Below are positions 14,266-27,629 of a stretch of 64,000 bases of DNA, in pieces. Below the pieces are notes generated by a model. That model was not told the origin of the DNA. It saw nothing but the letters and a program-made list of their open reading frames with translations, and ran no database searches. Origin of the DNA: Oscheius tipulae. Its lineage: Eukaryota > Nematoda > Chromadorea > Rhabditida > Rhabditidae. The first letter of the stretch is position 1; each line of letters opens with the position of its first letter. The translations under genes were made by a program, and so were the position numbers. Where the stretch lies: positions 4,712,001 through 4,776,000 of the forward strand of contig JASJZH010000002.1 in NCBI GenBank assembly GCA_037178975.1, written 5' to 3'.

Positions 14266-15309
14266 GGCCGAGTCACTAATTGCCGTTACGTTACACTGTT
14301 TGTAACTTTATACGTCGTCTCGCTTAGAATTCTGAACGCGAAAAATATTAGTGACGTACAGTTGTTTGAAAGAATGGCTCTGATATGATCCAGAAATAAA
14401 AGTGTTTCTCTAAATATATTCCAGACAGTCCATGCGAGTTTAGAGTATTCCAGAAAGTCTGCTGAACAAAAGTCCCCTACAAAGTAGACGATTTCTTCGC
14501 ATGACTGTTGTCTCGATATACTGTCATAAGACGACCTGGAGAGACGAGTAGGCCTTACGACGTGTCCAAAATACTGGGATCATTGTGGCCACAACAAGTG
14601 GTTCCTATGAAAGTGGAAAGAGAAATAGCGAATGAACTGACAGCACAGACTGTGATGCCATTAACAAAAAGCTTAAAAGCTCAGATGTCATTCTAATGTC
14701 AGACACCTCTTTTCTGAAGAGTATCTAGCCAACGTCTGAAAATGGATTACGGCCAAAAAATTCTGGCATTGACTGACTAATAAGCACTGACACTGATCGG
14801 TAAACGGCAAAGCCCCTATCTGTCAGCCGTGTGCTCGAATCTTTCATGATACAACCTCCACAATGTTATTCCAAGCCTTCCAAACAAAACAAGTCACAGA
14901 GCCTCTTGTTGTTGCTTGGTATAAAATGAAGCAAAACCTCCTCAATTTGACACCTTGACCATTGTGATCTCGGTCTCTTTTTTGCAACACGTGGTCTGCA
15001 CACCAACTCTGACAGGTTTTGCGGTAGAAACCAGGGAAGTGTCCCTTTCTTCGACACACCTGATCACACCCTGGTGTTTTACACTACACCTTTGAAAGGA
15101 CAAGACTGAGAGACAGTCACAGGATGTCTGAATTCTGTGGACTGATACCAGTTATTACACTCCAGAACTTCCTTTGACACTTCGTCCCTTCTTATTCGGA
15201 ATGAGTCCGAGCTGGGAGTCAGTCTCGTGTCTTTCTCTTTCTCTCCCTTTCCACCGATTGTTTTCTGACCCAATTCTCTCCCGTTCTAACCTACCAATTT
15301 CCAGGTAAT
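14266..15309. other. Intergenic region, nothing recognised
   Basis: About 1 kb between the divergent Lys-rich gene and the next plus-strand ATG. No open frame has coding character and no repeat is obvious. Confidence 0.5.
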
Positions 15310-16158
15310 ATGGATCCTACAGATGCTCCTTTCGCCACCTCGATGGCTCATTTCTATCCAGAGTAAGTCGTCTTCTTTCCTGTTTCTTTCTCCCAGACTA
15401 ATTGCAAGCAATGGTCAAGACCTAAGCAGCTAAGCCGCGTCCGTTGAGCCGCCGCGCCAACAATCTTCGGGGTCCAGGCAGCTGTTTTCATTAGCTCTAA
15501 CTGGTCCTTCTCCGGGAGCCAGACACTGACGGCAGTATCATGGCACTCGGGCGTGAGGACTGTTCCTCAGTCAGTCACTCCCGTTCCTTCACTATCAAAG
15601 CCTCTTCTTCCTCTCTTTGTCCCGCCGCAGTAGTCTCTCCTACCTCTTTATGTTTGGTCTACCTACCCTGTACTGTTTTCTTACCCAAATCGTACGAAAC
15701 CCTCACATACTATGACAATTATTTAGAACTAATTCTTCCCCTGGAAATATAGGCAATTAGCTCCCTTCTTGAAAGATTTCTGTTGACTTTGGAGCTCTGT
15801 CGCTGGAGACAAAGACAATGGAACGCGCGAATAGTTGTATCAGTTTGGGAGGGTCTGAAAGGGAACGATTTACGGGTAATAGAGACAGAAATCGCCGACT
15901 AATGTCTTTGTCTCGACAACAAACTGACCAACTTGCAGAATGCCCAACCGTGTTGGGGACGAGGCGGCCGATGAGCCCAAGAGGCTCCCTTCTGAAGAGT
16001 CTGTAGCTTCATCCTTTGCCGATAAACTAGAGGTTTTTCGTTTTGGAAACAATCTTTCATAACTTCAATTTCAGGGTAAACTGTCCCCCGAATCAGCCCT
16101 GGAATGCGGCGCTGTGGTCAAGTTCAAACCAGGCATGGAAGAGGTGAGTGTCAGCTGA
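15310..16158 (+). CDS. Small acidic protein of unknown function
   Basis: Three exons can be joined in phase. The first gives MDPTDAPFATSMAHFYPE (15310 to about 15362). After an intron of about 575 nt, MPNRVGDEAADEPKRLPSEE and SVASSFADKLE follow. The last gives GKLSPESALECGAVVKFKPG and ends MEEVSVS. Donors (gtaagt, gtttttcg) and acceptors (ttgcag, tttcag) are canonical or nearly so. The product would be about 80 residues, acidic and without a signal peptide; I do not recognise it. A further 3' exon after the donor gtgagt at 16144 is possible but would run into antisense actin coding sequence, so I end at the in-frame stop. These could also be 5' exons of a longer transcript. Confidence 0.4.
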
Positions 16159-16410
16159 TGATCGTATCGGTAGTAGAAAATTTATCGGAAAAGGCATCTT
16201 TCCAACTTGAATTAATGTGAAGTACGTAGTTCTTACCATCTGCGAATTCGAATAAGGTCGATCATCACTATTCTTGGGCATTGGCAAACGAGAACACGTG
16301 AAGTAAACCATCTCAGTTTTAAGGTTTTCGAAGAGCAGATGGGAACAAAAGGGCCGGTGAAAGATTTATATTTAAAAACTTCTAATGAACAGACAAGGTT
16401 GATGGTTTAC

Positions 16411-17963
<1,553 letters not shown>

Positions 17964-18348
17964 CTACAGCTACTTTCTCCTCAACCAATTACTTTTTTTC
18001 GCAGCTCTATATCTGCTTACTATGCCCCTCGAAATTAGCACCATATCTTGACCGGTGAAACACAGTGATAGGAAGCAGTGACAAACCGAAAACGACTTGC
18101 GTTGTCGCTTCAATAAATCACTGTCGCGCGTCTGCGGTATTCCATAGGTCCTATTGATCGTATTCTCTTCCTAATAACTAGTCTACTATTCCTAGACCCT
18201 TCTAAGGCTTTATCACTAGACAAACAATAAGCGATAGAGTCTCATCGGCTGTTTTCCTGGTTGCTGACAGTGTCCTTTCCTCTCGGTGTAATTCATTCTC
18301 TTGATCGTATCGGTTGGGGGCACTCTCATTCTGTTCCTGCTCGGTTCT

Positions 18349-18858
18349 ATGGCCGACTCACCCCCGCTCGATTCTATCGACACCGAGACGGGGCTTCTTG
18401 AAGCCAAAGATGACTGGAACCCCGAAAAGAAGGTAATCATTACGCGTGACAGCTATTATTGATGATCAACGCGATCACGCCGCCTAAAAAGATTCAGTTT
18501 TAGCCTAAAATCTTTGTTTTTGACCTCTTCTTTTACACATGCTCTCGATTTCCGCTGTCCCCATGATATATTTGATAAGGTACAGGTTCTTTCTCCTACG
18601 CGACAGACTCGAGGAACTTGTTTGACCTTTTGTCCAGGGTGTATAGTGAAAGTGTAAGAAGGCTTGAGGTAGCAACCGTAGTCAATGATCAGATGATTGA
18701 AGCAATTGGACCGGTGCCAGTAGAGACTGATTCCCGGTTCCCGTTCCCGGCCCACGACCGTCGTTGTCGTCTCGCGCTAAGGGCTAATGTCTCTCGATCG
18801 TGTCGATTGCGGCCAAATCTGCACCTATCTGGACGGTGTGGCTCATGAGGAGACCAAG
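18349..18858 (+). other. Two possible short first exons, unassigned
   Basis: Two ATG-led segments end at plausible donors in phase 0. MADSPPLDSIDTETGLLEAK... runs from 18349 to a gtaatc donor at about 18433. MSLDRVDCGQICTYLDGVAH... runs from about 18787 to a gttcgt donor at about 18859. Both resemble the acidic N-terminal exon of SLC33A1 (which begins at 19424) in position, length and style, so they may be alternative first exons. I could not find the exon they join to. Confidence 0.25.
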
Positions 18859-18918
18859 GTTCGTTGTTTGGGTTCAGGCTGCGTCACAGTAGGAACCATC
18901 TTCCGAAAGTTAGCTGAT

Positions 18919-19213
18919 TCACTCAAAAGATGAAAAGAGTTTCTCGAAAGCTTTTCTCATTTCAAAGATCATCTTCTCTAAGTTCTCTCTCGAGTTCAAC
19001 TCTTTCAGTTTTTTTTTCATTCTCTGCATTCTGTCTGCAATCTGGAAAATGGATTTCGTGCTTGAAATCTTTTTGCCTTCTGATCGAGACTCTTTCCGAT
19101 CCTTTTCCAACAGTTCCCATCTAAAAAGTTCTTTGTACTTGCTCTCGAAGATCTCAGCAGTTCACCTACTTCTCTGCCCTTTTGCGGCGACCACCTGTCC
19201 GCCGTTTAGTCAT
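18919..19213 (-). CDS. Small basic coiled-coil protein, unknown
   Basis: Two exons join in phase. MTKRRTGGRRKRAEK runs from 19213 to a gtaggt donor; after a 47-nt intron ending ctttttag come WELLEKDRKESRSEGKK, IFQIADRMQRMKKKLKELNS, ENLEKMIFEMRKAFEKL and the end SSFE. The product is about 78 residues with a basic N-terminus and a strong heptad-like helix. I do not recognise a family. It lies antisense, just upstream of SLC33A1, so the two are divergent and could share a promoter. Splice signals and uninterrupted frame support it. Confidence 0.5.
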
Positions 19214-19423
19214 CGTCGCTGCCTGCGTTCCCGTTGAAAACAATTGTTTCCATCTCTGTCTCGAGTTCCAACGCGACACTACTTGTTTTCATTCATTTTG
19301 GCACTTATCGTCTATCAGTGTTTTTCAACGTCATCTCAATCCTTCATCTTCGCTGCTTTCTATCCTATCTTTCAAAGGGATCTTTTTCTTTGCAGAATTG
19401 CCTCATGTCACAATTCTTTCCGC

Positions 19424-22400
19424 ATGTCTAGAAAACCCACCCAAACTGCTGTTGATATCGCCGATTTTGATTTGGATGCAGCTCAACTAGGTTCGCATTC
19501 TGTTTTCTCCAACTTCTACTTCCTATTTCTCTCGACTCTTAGCGTTTTTAGCCATGGCTGCGAGGGTTAGACAACGGAATCGGCAGCCGCAGACAGGCGA
19601 AGATGTGATGGCTGTCGAGCCAGATATGGACTTTCCCTCAGCCGGGCCCCACGTTCCCATGATGTTTCACAGGTCAAAAGACAATAAAAGCGATGATGAT
19701 GAAGAGCCACTTCTTGAACCAAAAACACAAGTCGAACTTTCCTCATTTCTCGAACTAATTTCGAATTTTCAGAGCGTCGATTCCAGCGGAAGTTGGTTCA
19801 AGCGGACGAGGGAATCACTACGGGGCGATTTTTCTTCAATATGCCTTCTTCTCTTCCTTTATTTGCTACAGGTAACCTTTTTCTTTCTATTCTCTCTAAA
19901 ATTAATATTGCAGGGTATTCCACTAGGATTGATAGGTGCCATTCCATTATTGTTGTCCGGAAAACATGTGAGCTACTCCTCTCAAGCTCTCTTCTCATTC
20001 GCTTACTGGCCATTCAGGTTTGTTTAGTCTCATTTGTCGAGATTTTAGCGCAATTCTTACAAAAATTATCGAACAAGTTGTTTCAGCTTGAAACTCCTAT
20101 GGGCCCCGATTGTTGACTCCATTTATTCGAAGAAGATTGGCCGAAGGAAGTCCTGGATGGTTCCTTGCCAATATCTCATCGGAATATTTATGCTGCTCCT
20201 CTCCTGCAAAGTTCCCTATATCATGGGTGAGGAAGAAGGAGGTTTGTTGTTTTTTTCCTACTTTCAAAGTCGGAAATTATAGGTACCGGTCCGAATGTCG
20301 TTTTCCTGATGCTCATCTTCCTGCCTCTGAACTTTTTAGCCGCCACTCAAGACATTGCCGTCGACGGCTGGGCTCTGACCATCTTGTCAAGGAAAAACGT
20401 CGGCTATGCTTCTACATGTAACGCCGTCGGACAAACTGCTGGCTATTTCCTTGGAAACGTCGTCTTTCTGACTCTGGAATCAATTGGATACGTCGATCTG
20501 CCCGGTAAGTACTTTATTTCTAATCAAATTATAAGCAGCGATCGTCCTTTTTCCTGATATGGCTCCTTAGGATGTTCTTCCCAACCAATAATACGTGTCG
20601 AACACTTGCATCTCACAGCTGGAATCGATTTTTGTCTAAGCAATCCTTAGAAATCCCACCTGGTGTTATGGTGCTGATCGTAGACGGCGCTCATTCCATA
20701 GCCACCTCGCTCGCTGATAATCACTGCGCTCCACCAATGTCCAAATCGGTCCTCAGCCTGTTTTTTCATGTACCTGAAAAAGTTTTTATCCCAAAAACTA
20801 AAATTCATACTTAGCCTGATAGCTGTATTGATGAGGATACATGCCGACTGTCTCTAGAATCAACTCACTCAGCTTGTCCGATTTACAACTGCTGCCTGAA
20901 AGTGATTGAATGCATTTACAACTTGTACTCACTGCGAGGATAGGCCATTGCCGCGATACAAAGCAGTAGGAGAACGACTATTCTCATAGAAGCATTGCCT
21001 AGTCTGATCCTGAGCATCTGGTGGTTACCTAAACGAATGAACTGAGGCTGAAAATGAGAAAAAGAAAACATAAATGGCGTGGTTGTACTTAGGAGTCCAG
21101 AGACAACTAAAAGTGAATCGGAACGTCTAGGGAATTGTTTGTTCTTGATGTAATATTCATGACGAAAAGTTAAAAGGGAGAGAAGAGAGAGAGAGGGTGT
21201 GGTTGCCCCTCGGGATCCAGCGCGAGAACAGAAACACCCACCAGTTTCGGTCCTTGCTAATCCTACAAATTTGACCAAGACGGGGAATTCCCTTCGAAAT
21301 GACGAGGCTATTGCAATTAGATGGGGCATCGTTAGGCGCATTACCCCGAGTCTACCAATTAGGCGCCATAAACGACTCATTTACAGGCTTCGTCCGCTTC
21401 TGGGGATGGGTCTTCATCGTCTCGACCACGCTCGTTCTCATCTTCAAAAAGGAAGTCGACCACTCGCTCGAACAGAACTCGTGAGTTCGTTTTTTTTTTA
21501 GAAGAAGAAAATACGTGAAGGCTGAAAAGAACTAGTTTCGTATTAGTAGAAGCTGTAAAATGGGACAAGAGCAGCTGAAAAGTGCGTCTATTTCGAGCAA
21601 TTAGTAGCTCTTTTTCATTCGAAAGTGGGTGGTTGGCAGCTGTGTTGCGAGATGTGTCTCTAGCAGGTATCACTGGAGCCCCATAATTGCCTTTACTCAT
21701 TTTATGGGTGGCTGGGGATAGGTCTCCCCTCTCTCGAAGCACCAATTTTGTCTGATTGAATCCGAAAGACTCTGTTGAATGACGTTTTCTGTTACAGTGA
21801 TCGCGACGATGATGAAAAGGAACTCGAGCTCGGAATTGTCCAGACCTACACCGTCCTCTGGAAGATTCTCAAGCTGAAGCCGATGATTTACATGTGCTGT
21901 ATTCTGTTGACCGGGAAGGTCGCCTTCGCCGCCACCGACGGAATCACCGGCCTCAAACTTATCGAGCTCGGCTTCGACAAAGCCACCCTGGCACAGTTTG
22001 GACTCTTCCTCACTCCCCTACAGGTTTGTTTTGTCTATTTTCAATCGAAGAGAACAAGTTCAGATCATGCTGCCTTGGGTGATCGGAAGATGGACTTGCG
22101 GGCCGCGTCCTCTAAACATCTTCCTCTGGGCCTATCCCTATCGTCTCTTCGTCGGCGGAATCTACGCCGCACTGATCTGGTGGACACCGAGTTTCAAGGG
22201 AGCCGACGGTGTTTTTAACCCGATCGTCTATGCTATCTGGATCGGCGGCTACGTTCTTCATCAGATTGCCAGCTACAGCATGTTCGTCTCGATGATGGCC
22301 TTCAATGCCCAAGTCTCGGACCCTCGAATCGGCGGCACGTACATGACGCTTCTGAACACACTCAACAATCTCGGAGGAAATTGGCCCGTCACTCTCATTC

Positions 22401-22738
22401 TATCCATTACCGACTGGTTCACCTATAAGGATTGCATCGCCAAGGGAACAACTACGTTAGCTTTGTTTCTTTTTATTGAAAAACAATGCTTTCAGCATTC
22501 TGTACCAGTGTCATAAGAAGGCGATGTCCCAGCAATGTACAGATGCCGGAGACACGTGTGAGACGGCAGTTGACGGCTATTTTATCACCGTAGCCATGTG
22601 CACCGTGATAGGATTCCTTTGGTTCGTTCTTTTTTCAATTCCCCTCAACATAGCCATTTCAGGTACAAGATCTTCTACAACAAGATCCGCCACATGCAGA
22701 AAATTCCTCGCTCGGATTGGAGTGTCATCAAGAAGTAA
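19424..22738 (+). CDS. SLC33A1: Acetyl-CoA transporter of the ER (AT-1)
   Basis: SLC33A1 moves acetyl-CoA into the ER lumen for protein acetylation. The N-terminus MSRKPTQTAVDIADFDLDAA and an acidic stretch with DDDEEPLLEP precede the first helix (LLLFLYLLQGIPLGLIGAIP). Diagnostic family blocks follow: SLKLLWAPIVDSIYSKKIGR, LNFLAATQDIAVDGWALTIL, NVGYASTCNAVGQTAGYFLG, FVRFWGWVFIVSTTLVLIFK, PRPLNIFLWAYPYRLFVGGI and SDPRIGGTYMTLLNTLNNLG. It ends IPRSDWSVIKK. About ten exons are present. The intron at 20505-21386 (882 nt) is much longer than the rest and contains a complete small gene on the other strand. Confidence 0.95.
20567..20987 (-). CDS. Small secreted protein nested in an SLC33A1 intron
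   Basis: Four exons with three introns of 37-41 nt join without a frame break. The product is about 100 residues. It starts with a clear signal peptide, MRIVVLLLLCIAAMAYPR, then SSCKSDKLSELILETVGMYP, AKYMKKQAEDRFGHWWSAVI, SERGGYGMSAVYDQHHN, and ends VFDTYYWLGRTS. The stretch AKYMKKQAEDRFGHWWSAVI resembles the second helix and first strand of dynein light chain LC8, followed by strands of similar spacing. This suggests a secreted LC8-like fold, but the match is weak and the Cys pair is unlike cytosolic LC8. It lies wholly inside the host intron, antisense. Confidence 0.55.
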
Positions 22739-22999
22739 ACGCACCTTGAAGCTGTCATATTGCTCCTCTTCAGTTCAACTATTCATCTGGGTTTCTGCAT
22801 TTCTAGTCCTGAGCTTTCCTCTCCTCGAAGTTAGTGATCCCCTTCTTACTGTCTGTGATGCTCACCCACCGCCGCCCTGCGTGTGATAATATTCCCCTCT
22901 ACTTGTGATGTACAGAATGTTGTATTTATCGGTTTTATTTTCTGTGATACTTTCTTTTTTCCGCTTTTTCTTACTAGGAGTAAAATATTTTTCGTTGTT

Positions 23000-24089
23000 T
23001 TACAAGACTGGAGATCCAGATGGGCAGGCCAGGAGCTGCTCCGGTGGCACGGGAATGTTCTTGGGGCAGCGAATTTGGAATGGGACTATACCTTCCTCGT
23101 CCTGAAAATGATTTTTGCAAAAGTGCTCTCGGTTTTTATTGTTGGAACGAGACCACAGGTCAAAAAAAGTGCCAATCGTTCGGAACTCGTCTTATTGGTT
23201 TTCCGATCGAACAGGCACACTTAATAGTTTGGTAAGAGTTTCCAGGTTCTGTGAAATTTTAGACAATACAAGAATCTTACTGACCAATTGAGCTCGCATC
23301 AGATTGTAGACCTTTTCGGGATTGAGAAAGAGCGGCTTGACTACTTTCTGCATTGATGATACGCTCTTTTAGACCGGTAGTTCTATGTATCTCTCACTCA
23401 TACTCTTATCAAAAGACTTTGTCACTCTCTGAGTATGCTGACATCTTTCTAGCAAAACTCATCTCAAGACTCTTCCTCAAAAGTGACTTCTACATCCTAT
23501 GTGTAATTGTTCCATTCTTTGCGCATGACCACTTTTTGCTTCAATGGCCAATTTAATCGTGGCTGCTTTTTCGACCGAATCGTAAGGTGTAAAGGTTGTG
23601 GTCATAATGCGGAAGACGTTCCGCGCCAGAGAACTGGTATTGGCAAAAGTATTTGAGTGCCGCTTCGAAAGTCAGTGGGAACACTTCGTTTGGTCAAAGA
23701 ATGGTTTTTTCCTTTAGATGTTTTCTTTGTCTCTCTGTCTGTGAAGGAACTGATCAAAAGAACTGACGTGTGCCTCGAAAAACAAACTACTTTTTGTTTT
23801 GTCGACTTACATTGACGTCAAAGACCCAGACGCCTTCGCTCCTCTTACAGGCAAAGGGGATGATGGTCGAAAGAGTTCCATGGAGTTCCGTACTATTCCT
23901 GCAGATTCCGGCCATGACAAGATCGTCTTTCAGATGTACTCGCACGATCTTGTACTGGTTTTGTTCCACACATTCTGTTCGACATTCTGAACATTTCAAT
24001 TTCTTTTAGTTTTACAGCATAGACCCACTTCCAACAGCTCCACAAGAGGTCAGGGCGACGAGGGAGAGCAACAGAGCGACAAGAAGCAT
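23000..24089 (-). CDS. Secreted protein of unknown family, multi-exon
   Basis: A signal peptide (MLLVALLLSLVALTSCGAVG) starts at 24089. After a short intron, exon 2 (about 23811-23992) gives CRTECVEQNQYKIVRVHLKD, VMAGICRNSTELHGTLSTII and FACKRSEGVWVFDVN, ending at a gtaagt donor. The last exon gives DEEGIVPFQIRCPKNIPVPP and EQLLACPSGSPVL and stops at 23000. Middle exons are less certain. Open pieces include TTTFTPYDSVEKAATIKLAI (about 23550) and MQKVVKPLFLNPEKVYNLMR (about 23300). Many cysteines fit a disulphide-bonded extracellular protein. I recognise no domain. It is convergent with SLC33A1, about 260 nt from its end. Confidence 0.5.
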
Positions 24090-24885
24090 TCTCTGAATTG
24101 CCGACGATCAGTTTGAGAGAAGGGCAAAAGACAAGAGACAAACGGGGTCAACCACAATTGGCAGAGAACTGGTCGCAAGGGGGCTTAAAAATGGTCGTGT
24201 AAAGGAGGAGAAGTTCAGAAGTGGGAGGAGACACGAAGAACTGGAAATGACCACAATCAAGAGTTCTTGATTGTGAGAATGGACAGAGAGTGTTATGACG
24301 AGAAACCTTTCTCAAAAACAGTTAGCTAACTGACTGTCACATGTCACATTTTCTCATCGACACCACCAATGTTGTGCACTTTCTGTAGTTTCTGAAAACT
24401 TGCCAAACTGTCAGAGTTGGGTGGTTAGGACCTTCGGAATCGACAGAAATCCTGCTAAGGACTGGGTAAATAGAGGAAATACTGAGGAGATGACTGTCTT
24501 TCTGAGGCTAGCTTTCATGGAAACAGTCGATAGAGTTTCAAAGATATTCCAAAAGGAATGATGTTTGTTCTCAAGAAAACGACCATGAACTTTCAAACAA
24601 CCCAAAACTTTCAAAAAGAGAGATGGACCGAAGAATGAGAATTCCAGACTATATATATACACCTCGCAAACAAGTAATCGAGAAGGAAGAACTCTGGTTT
24701 GATGAGAATGGAATGGTCAGTGTTGCCATCAGTCAATTTATAGTACTCGGACACACTCCTGCGGTCACTTTTCAGTCTTACACTAAACTCTCTATCTATC
24801 TTCTGCCCATTGTTTGAGAGATGACAACTCGTGTCAACAGACAATGATAGCAAGAGGAGAGCTCAGCAGAGATAAGCACTTTGCC
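24090..24885. other. Intergenic region, probable divergent promoter
   Basis: About 800 nt between the divergent secreted-protein gene and the GST gene. No open frame is convincing and I see no repeat. Confidence 0.45.
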
Positions 24886-26322
24886 ATGGTTCACTACAAA
24901 CTCACATACTTCCCCCTCCGCGGAGCTGCAGAACACATTCGGCAGGTTTGTTCAGCCTTATTTTGTTGATGAGAACGGGAACAAACATGCCCTAATACGT
25001 GATGTTTGTACAGCATGTCCTCCTATATTTGGGTCCGCAACTTGAGCTGAACAACAGTTTTTGCCGTGAACTACGGTGTTCTTAGGATGTTTTACAGTTC
25101 AAGCTACTCCCATCTTGAGTTTTTTTCGGTCGTACAGCGTAGCTGCCCATGCACGCAATATTTTAAAAAGATCAAGAACAAACCTAAACACTTGTAAGCG
25201 GAAAAATAATCATTGGTAAAAACTGGACTGACAGGGAAGACGCTATTGAGACTGGACTGACAATGAGTGATTTCAAGTTTTGTTAAACGTTGTTTGACTC
25301 ATCCTAGAACGGAAAAGTTACATGACATCTGTTCCAAGAGTCATCAGTGAGAAACACTAGTCGTAGATCGCCTTTTCCAGTTGCTTTCCCGTCATGTCTA
25401 GTCATCAATGTCTTCTGTACTCTGGTCCTGAACAGACACCAGACAGTGCATCGATTTTTGCAGTGATCTGGAAATGATGGATACTGTTGACTTCTTTTTC
25501 TATTTCAGTCAAACCCGAAGTTGATCTGGAGTGAATGATATAGTGACTTGAAAACAAGTGATATTTACGCGTAACTTTTTCCGGTTTATCACTTGACTTA
25601 TCTTTCGACCCGTTGCAGAAAACAGGGAAGACATTTTGCAGATTTTCGCGGCTGCTGGTCAAGAATTTGAAGATGTGAGAATCCCGAGGGAGGAATGGCC
25701 TCACTTGCACAAGGACAAGTGTCCTTTCGGGCAGTTGCCCGTACTCGAGGTCGATGGACAGCAGCTTCCTCAGTCCTACGCCATCTCTCGTTTCCTGGCC
25801 AGAGAATTCAGTCAGTTTCAAGAGTTAATCATATCCAAGGGGAGTCGTTCAGACCTAGCTGGTCAAAACGAGTGGGAAGAGGCTCTGGTCGATTCTCTAG
25901 CAGATCAATTCAAGGATCTGAAGGAGGAAGTCAGACCCTACTTCATTGTTTCTGTCGGATTCGGTGAAGGAGATTTGGTCAGTTCTCTTGGTACTACTGA
26001 CCGGTGTTCTTTTTAGGAACAACTGAAGAAGGATGTCCTTCTGCCAGCCGTGAACAAGTCATTCGCCTTTTTCACCAACTTCATTCGCAACAACCGTTCT
26101 GGCTTCTTGGTCGGTGACCATTTGACTTGGGTTGACATTCTTCTCGCTGAAAATGTCGCGAATCTCGTAAGTTTCAGTTTGTTTAGAAAATTTAAGTTTT
26201 AGGCCACCAAGGCGCCCGAAATTCTCGATAGCTTCCCGGAAATCGTCGCTCATTTGGACAAGATCCACTCGATTCCGTCTATCAAGCACTGGAGAGAGAC
26301 CAGACCCAAGACTCCCTTCTAG
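24886..26322 (+). CDS. Glutathione S-transferase, sigma class (nematode type)
   Basis: A cytosolic GST that conjugates glutathione to electrophiles. Exon 1 encodes VHYKLTYFPLRGAAEHIRQ, with the catalytic Tyr early in the thioredoxin-like domain. Exon 2 gives IFAAAGQEFEDVRIPREEWP, FGQLPVLEVDGQQLPQSYAI (the cis-Pro, with Gln-Ser for glutathione binding) and SRFLAREF. The helical domain follows with FLVGDHLTWVDILLAENVAN and ends PKTPF. Exon 1 is separated by an unusually long first intron (about 690 nt, 24947-25638) in which I see nothing else. The other introns are short. Confidence 0.93.
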
Positions 26323-26886
26323 AATAAATCCATTCCCATAATCAGTGTGGGGCTTCCCTCGAGTTGAAAAACAATCCGTTGCACGTTGCGACCATCATCA
26401 CTATGCGAGTTCCGAAAATAGAGCAGATTTGGGGGCTACGCTGGTCATGTGAATGCGATCGTCGAAGAACACTAGACGAGCCGGTGAGGTGTTGTTTGTA
26501 GTTTGAGCTGGAGTTTGAAGCTGATAAGGAGGGCATGGTACAAAAAAGGTAATCACAGATCCAAGAAACCTCGATATCACTGTGGAAAGACAGCCACTAT
26601 CGGGAACGGATTTTTTTTTTTCAATTTTCTTCCCCAGGTCCTCACTTTTTCCAAGTGAGTAGTACTGTCAAAAATCAAAAGAACTGCGCAAATATTTTCC
26701 ATGTCTTTGTTTTTTAGCATTATGCAAATGAGTTTCGTTCCTCCGAACCATCAAAACATGGTCTTGACATGGATCTAAATCGTAGGAATTGTTGAATACG
26801 ATCTTCAAAGTAATGTAAAATGTGAACTATCTATCAGAACTGAAAAGAACAGAACAGTCAAAAAGCCAAAAACTTCATTCTGTTGC
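26323..26886. other. Intergenic region, nothing recognised
   Basis: About 560 nt between convergent genes, AT-rich with a run of T near 26610. No coding frame. Confidence 0.45.
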
Positions 26887-27183
26887 TTATTCGTCGCGGT
26901 GCTCGAGGATGTTCTTATTCATAAAGACGACAACCTTGTTCCCCAGATCCAGTCTGTTCTCCTCTTCTGGACTTCTCTTTCCGCGCACGTGGATTCCCTG
27001 TTTTTGGGCGGCTGCCTTGAGATTTGCCGAGTCCTTCGCGATCACCAGCGTCTTGTTCTTCGGGGTCAGGCCGTCCGCGTAGGCTTGTGGATTCCAATAG
27101 CCGAGTCCCTTCATCCGGGAGACAGTTCCAATTTTGTAGCTCGCCTTGTCGGCAATTGATGTGAAGTTGAGCTTCTTCAGCAT
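26887..27183 (-). CDS. Small basic protein, paralogue A of a local pair
   Basis: A 98-codon open frame from ATG 27183: MLKKLNFTSIADKASYKIGT, KGLGYWNPQAYADGLTPKNK, then RLDLGNKVVVFMNKNILEHR near the end. It aligns along its length with the C-terminal part of the gene at 27630-28040 (shared TSIA.K, KIGT, KG.G.WN.Q and DLG.K..VF). Homology continues upstream in another frame: 27184-27319 encodes TMPLPVVYSVDEGTELYLNR, matching the partner's AMSLPLPQVF and NTEFY. So the copy has lost one base (or gained two) between these parts relative to its partner, near 27185. It is either a frame-broken gene or one now starting at the internal ATG. No signal peptide remains in frame. Confidence 0.5.
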   Translation of the reverse strand: MLKKLNFTSIADKASYKIGTVSRMKGLGYWNPQAYADGLTPKNKTLVIAKDSANLKAAAQKQGIHVRGKRSPEEENRLDLGNKVVVFMNKNILEHRDE

Positions 27184-27376
27184 GTCAAAGATTCCGGTTC
27201 AAATAGAGCTCAGTTCCTTCATCGACAGAATAGACGACAGGGAGCGGCATAGTCAATCCATGGAGAGCAGAGCCCACGGTTACCCGACAAAGGAAATGGA
27301 CGTCAGCTCCCGTGGTCATTGCTACTATTTTGTTTTTCAAACTTCTTTTATTGTTTCGCTCCAAAAATGTTCTTGC

Positions 27377-27555
27377 TTAAAGGGAGTGTTTGGACCTTTT
27401 TTCGACCATGAGTTCTGATATGGACATTGTAGAGAAAAACTCGCTGATTACGGAGGTGTACTTCTTTTTTATTTTATCATCGATTATCACCGAAATATAA
27501 ATCCTCCAAGTTGCTACTCCAAAAAAAAAGTTGCTTTAGCTTTTTACCAAAAACA
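27377..27555. repeat. Partial copy of the TTAA element found at 46.7 kb
   Basis: Starting at TTAA, the sequence agggagtgtttggacc and the following bases through ctgattacggaggtgtactt match the left part of the element at 46736-47410 over about 170 nt, with scattered differences. I found no right terminal repeat, so it is a truncated or solo left end. It sits between the two small-protein paralogues. Confidence 0.7.
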
Positions 27556-27629
27556 GCAGATTACGAAGTATCGTAGGACAGTAGTCTACAGTGGAAGTCA
27601 GTTACAACGACAGGACGCTTGGGGGAAGG

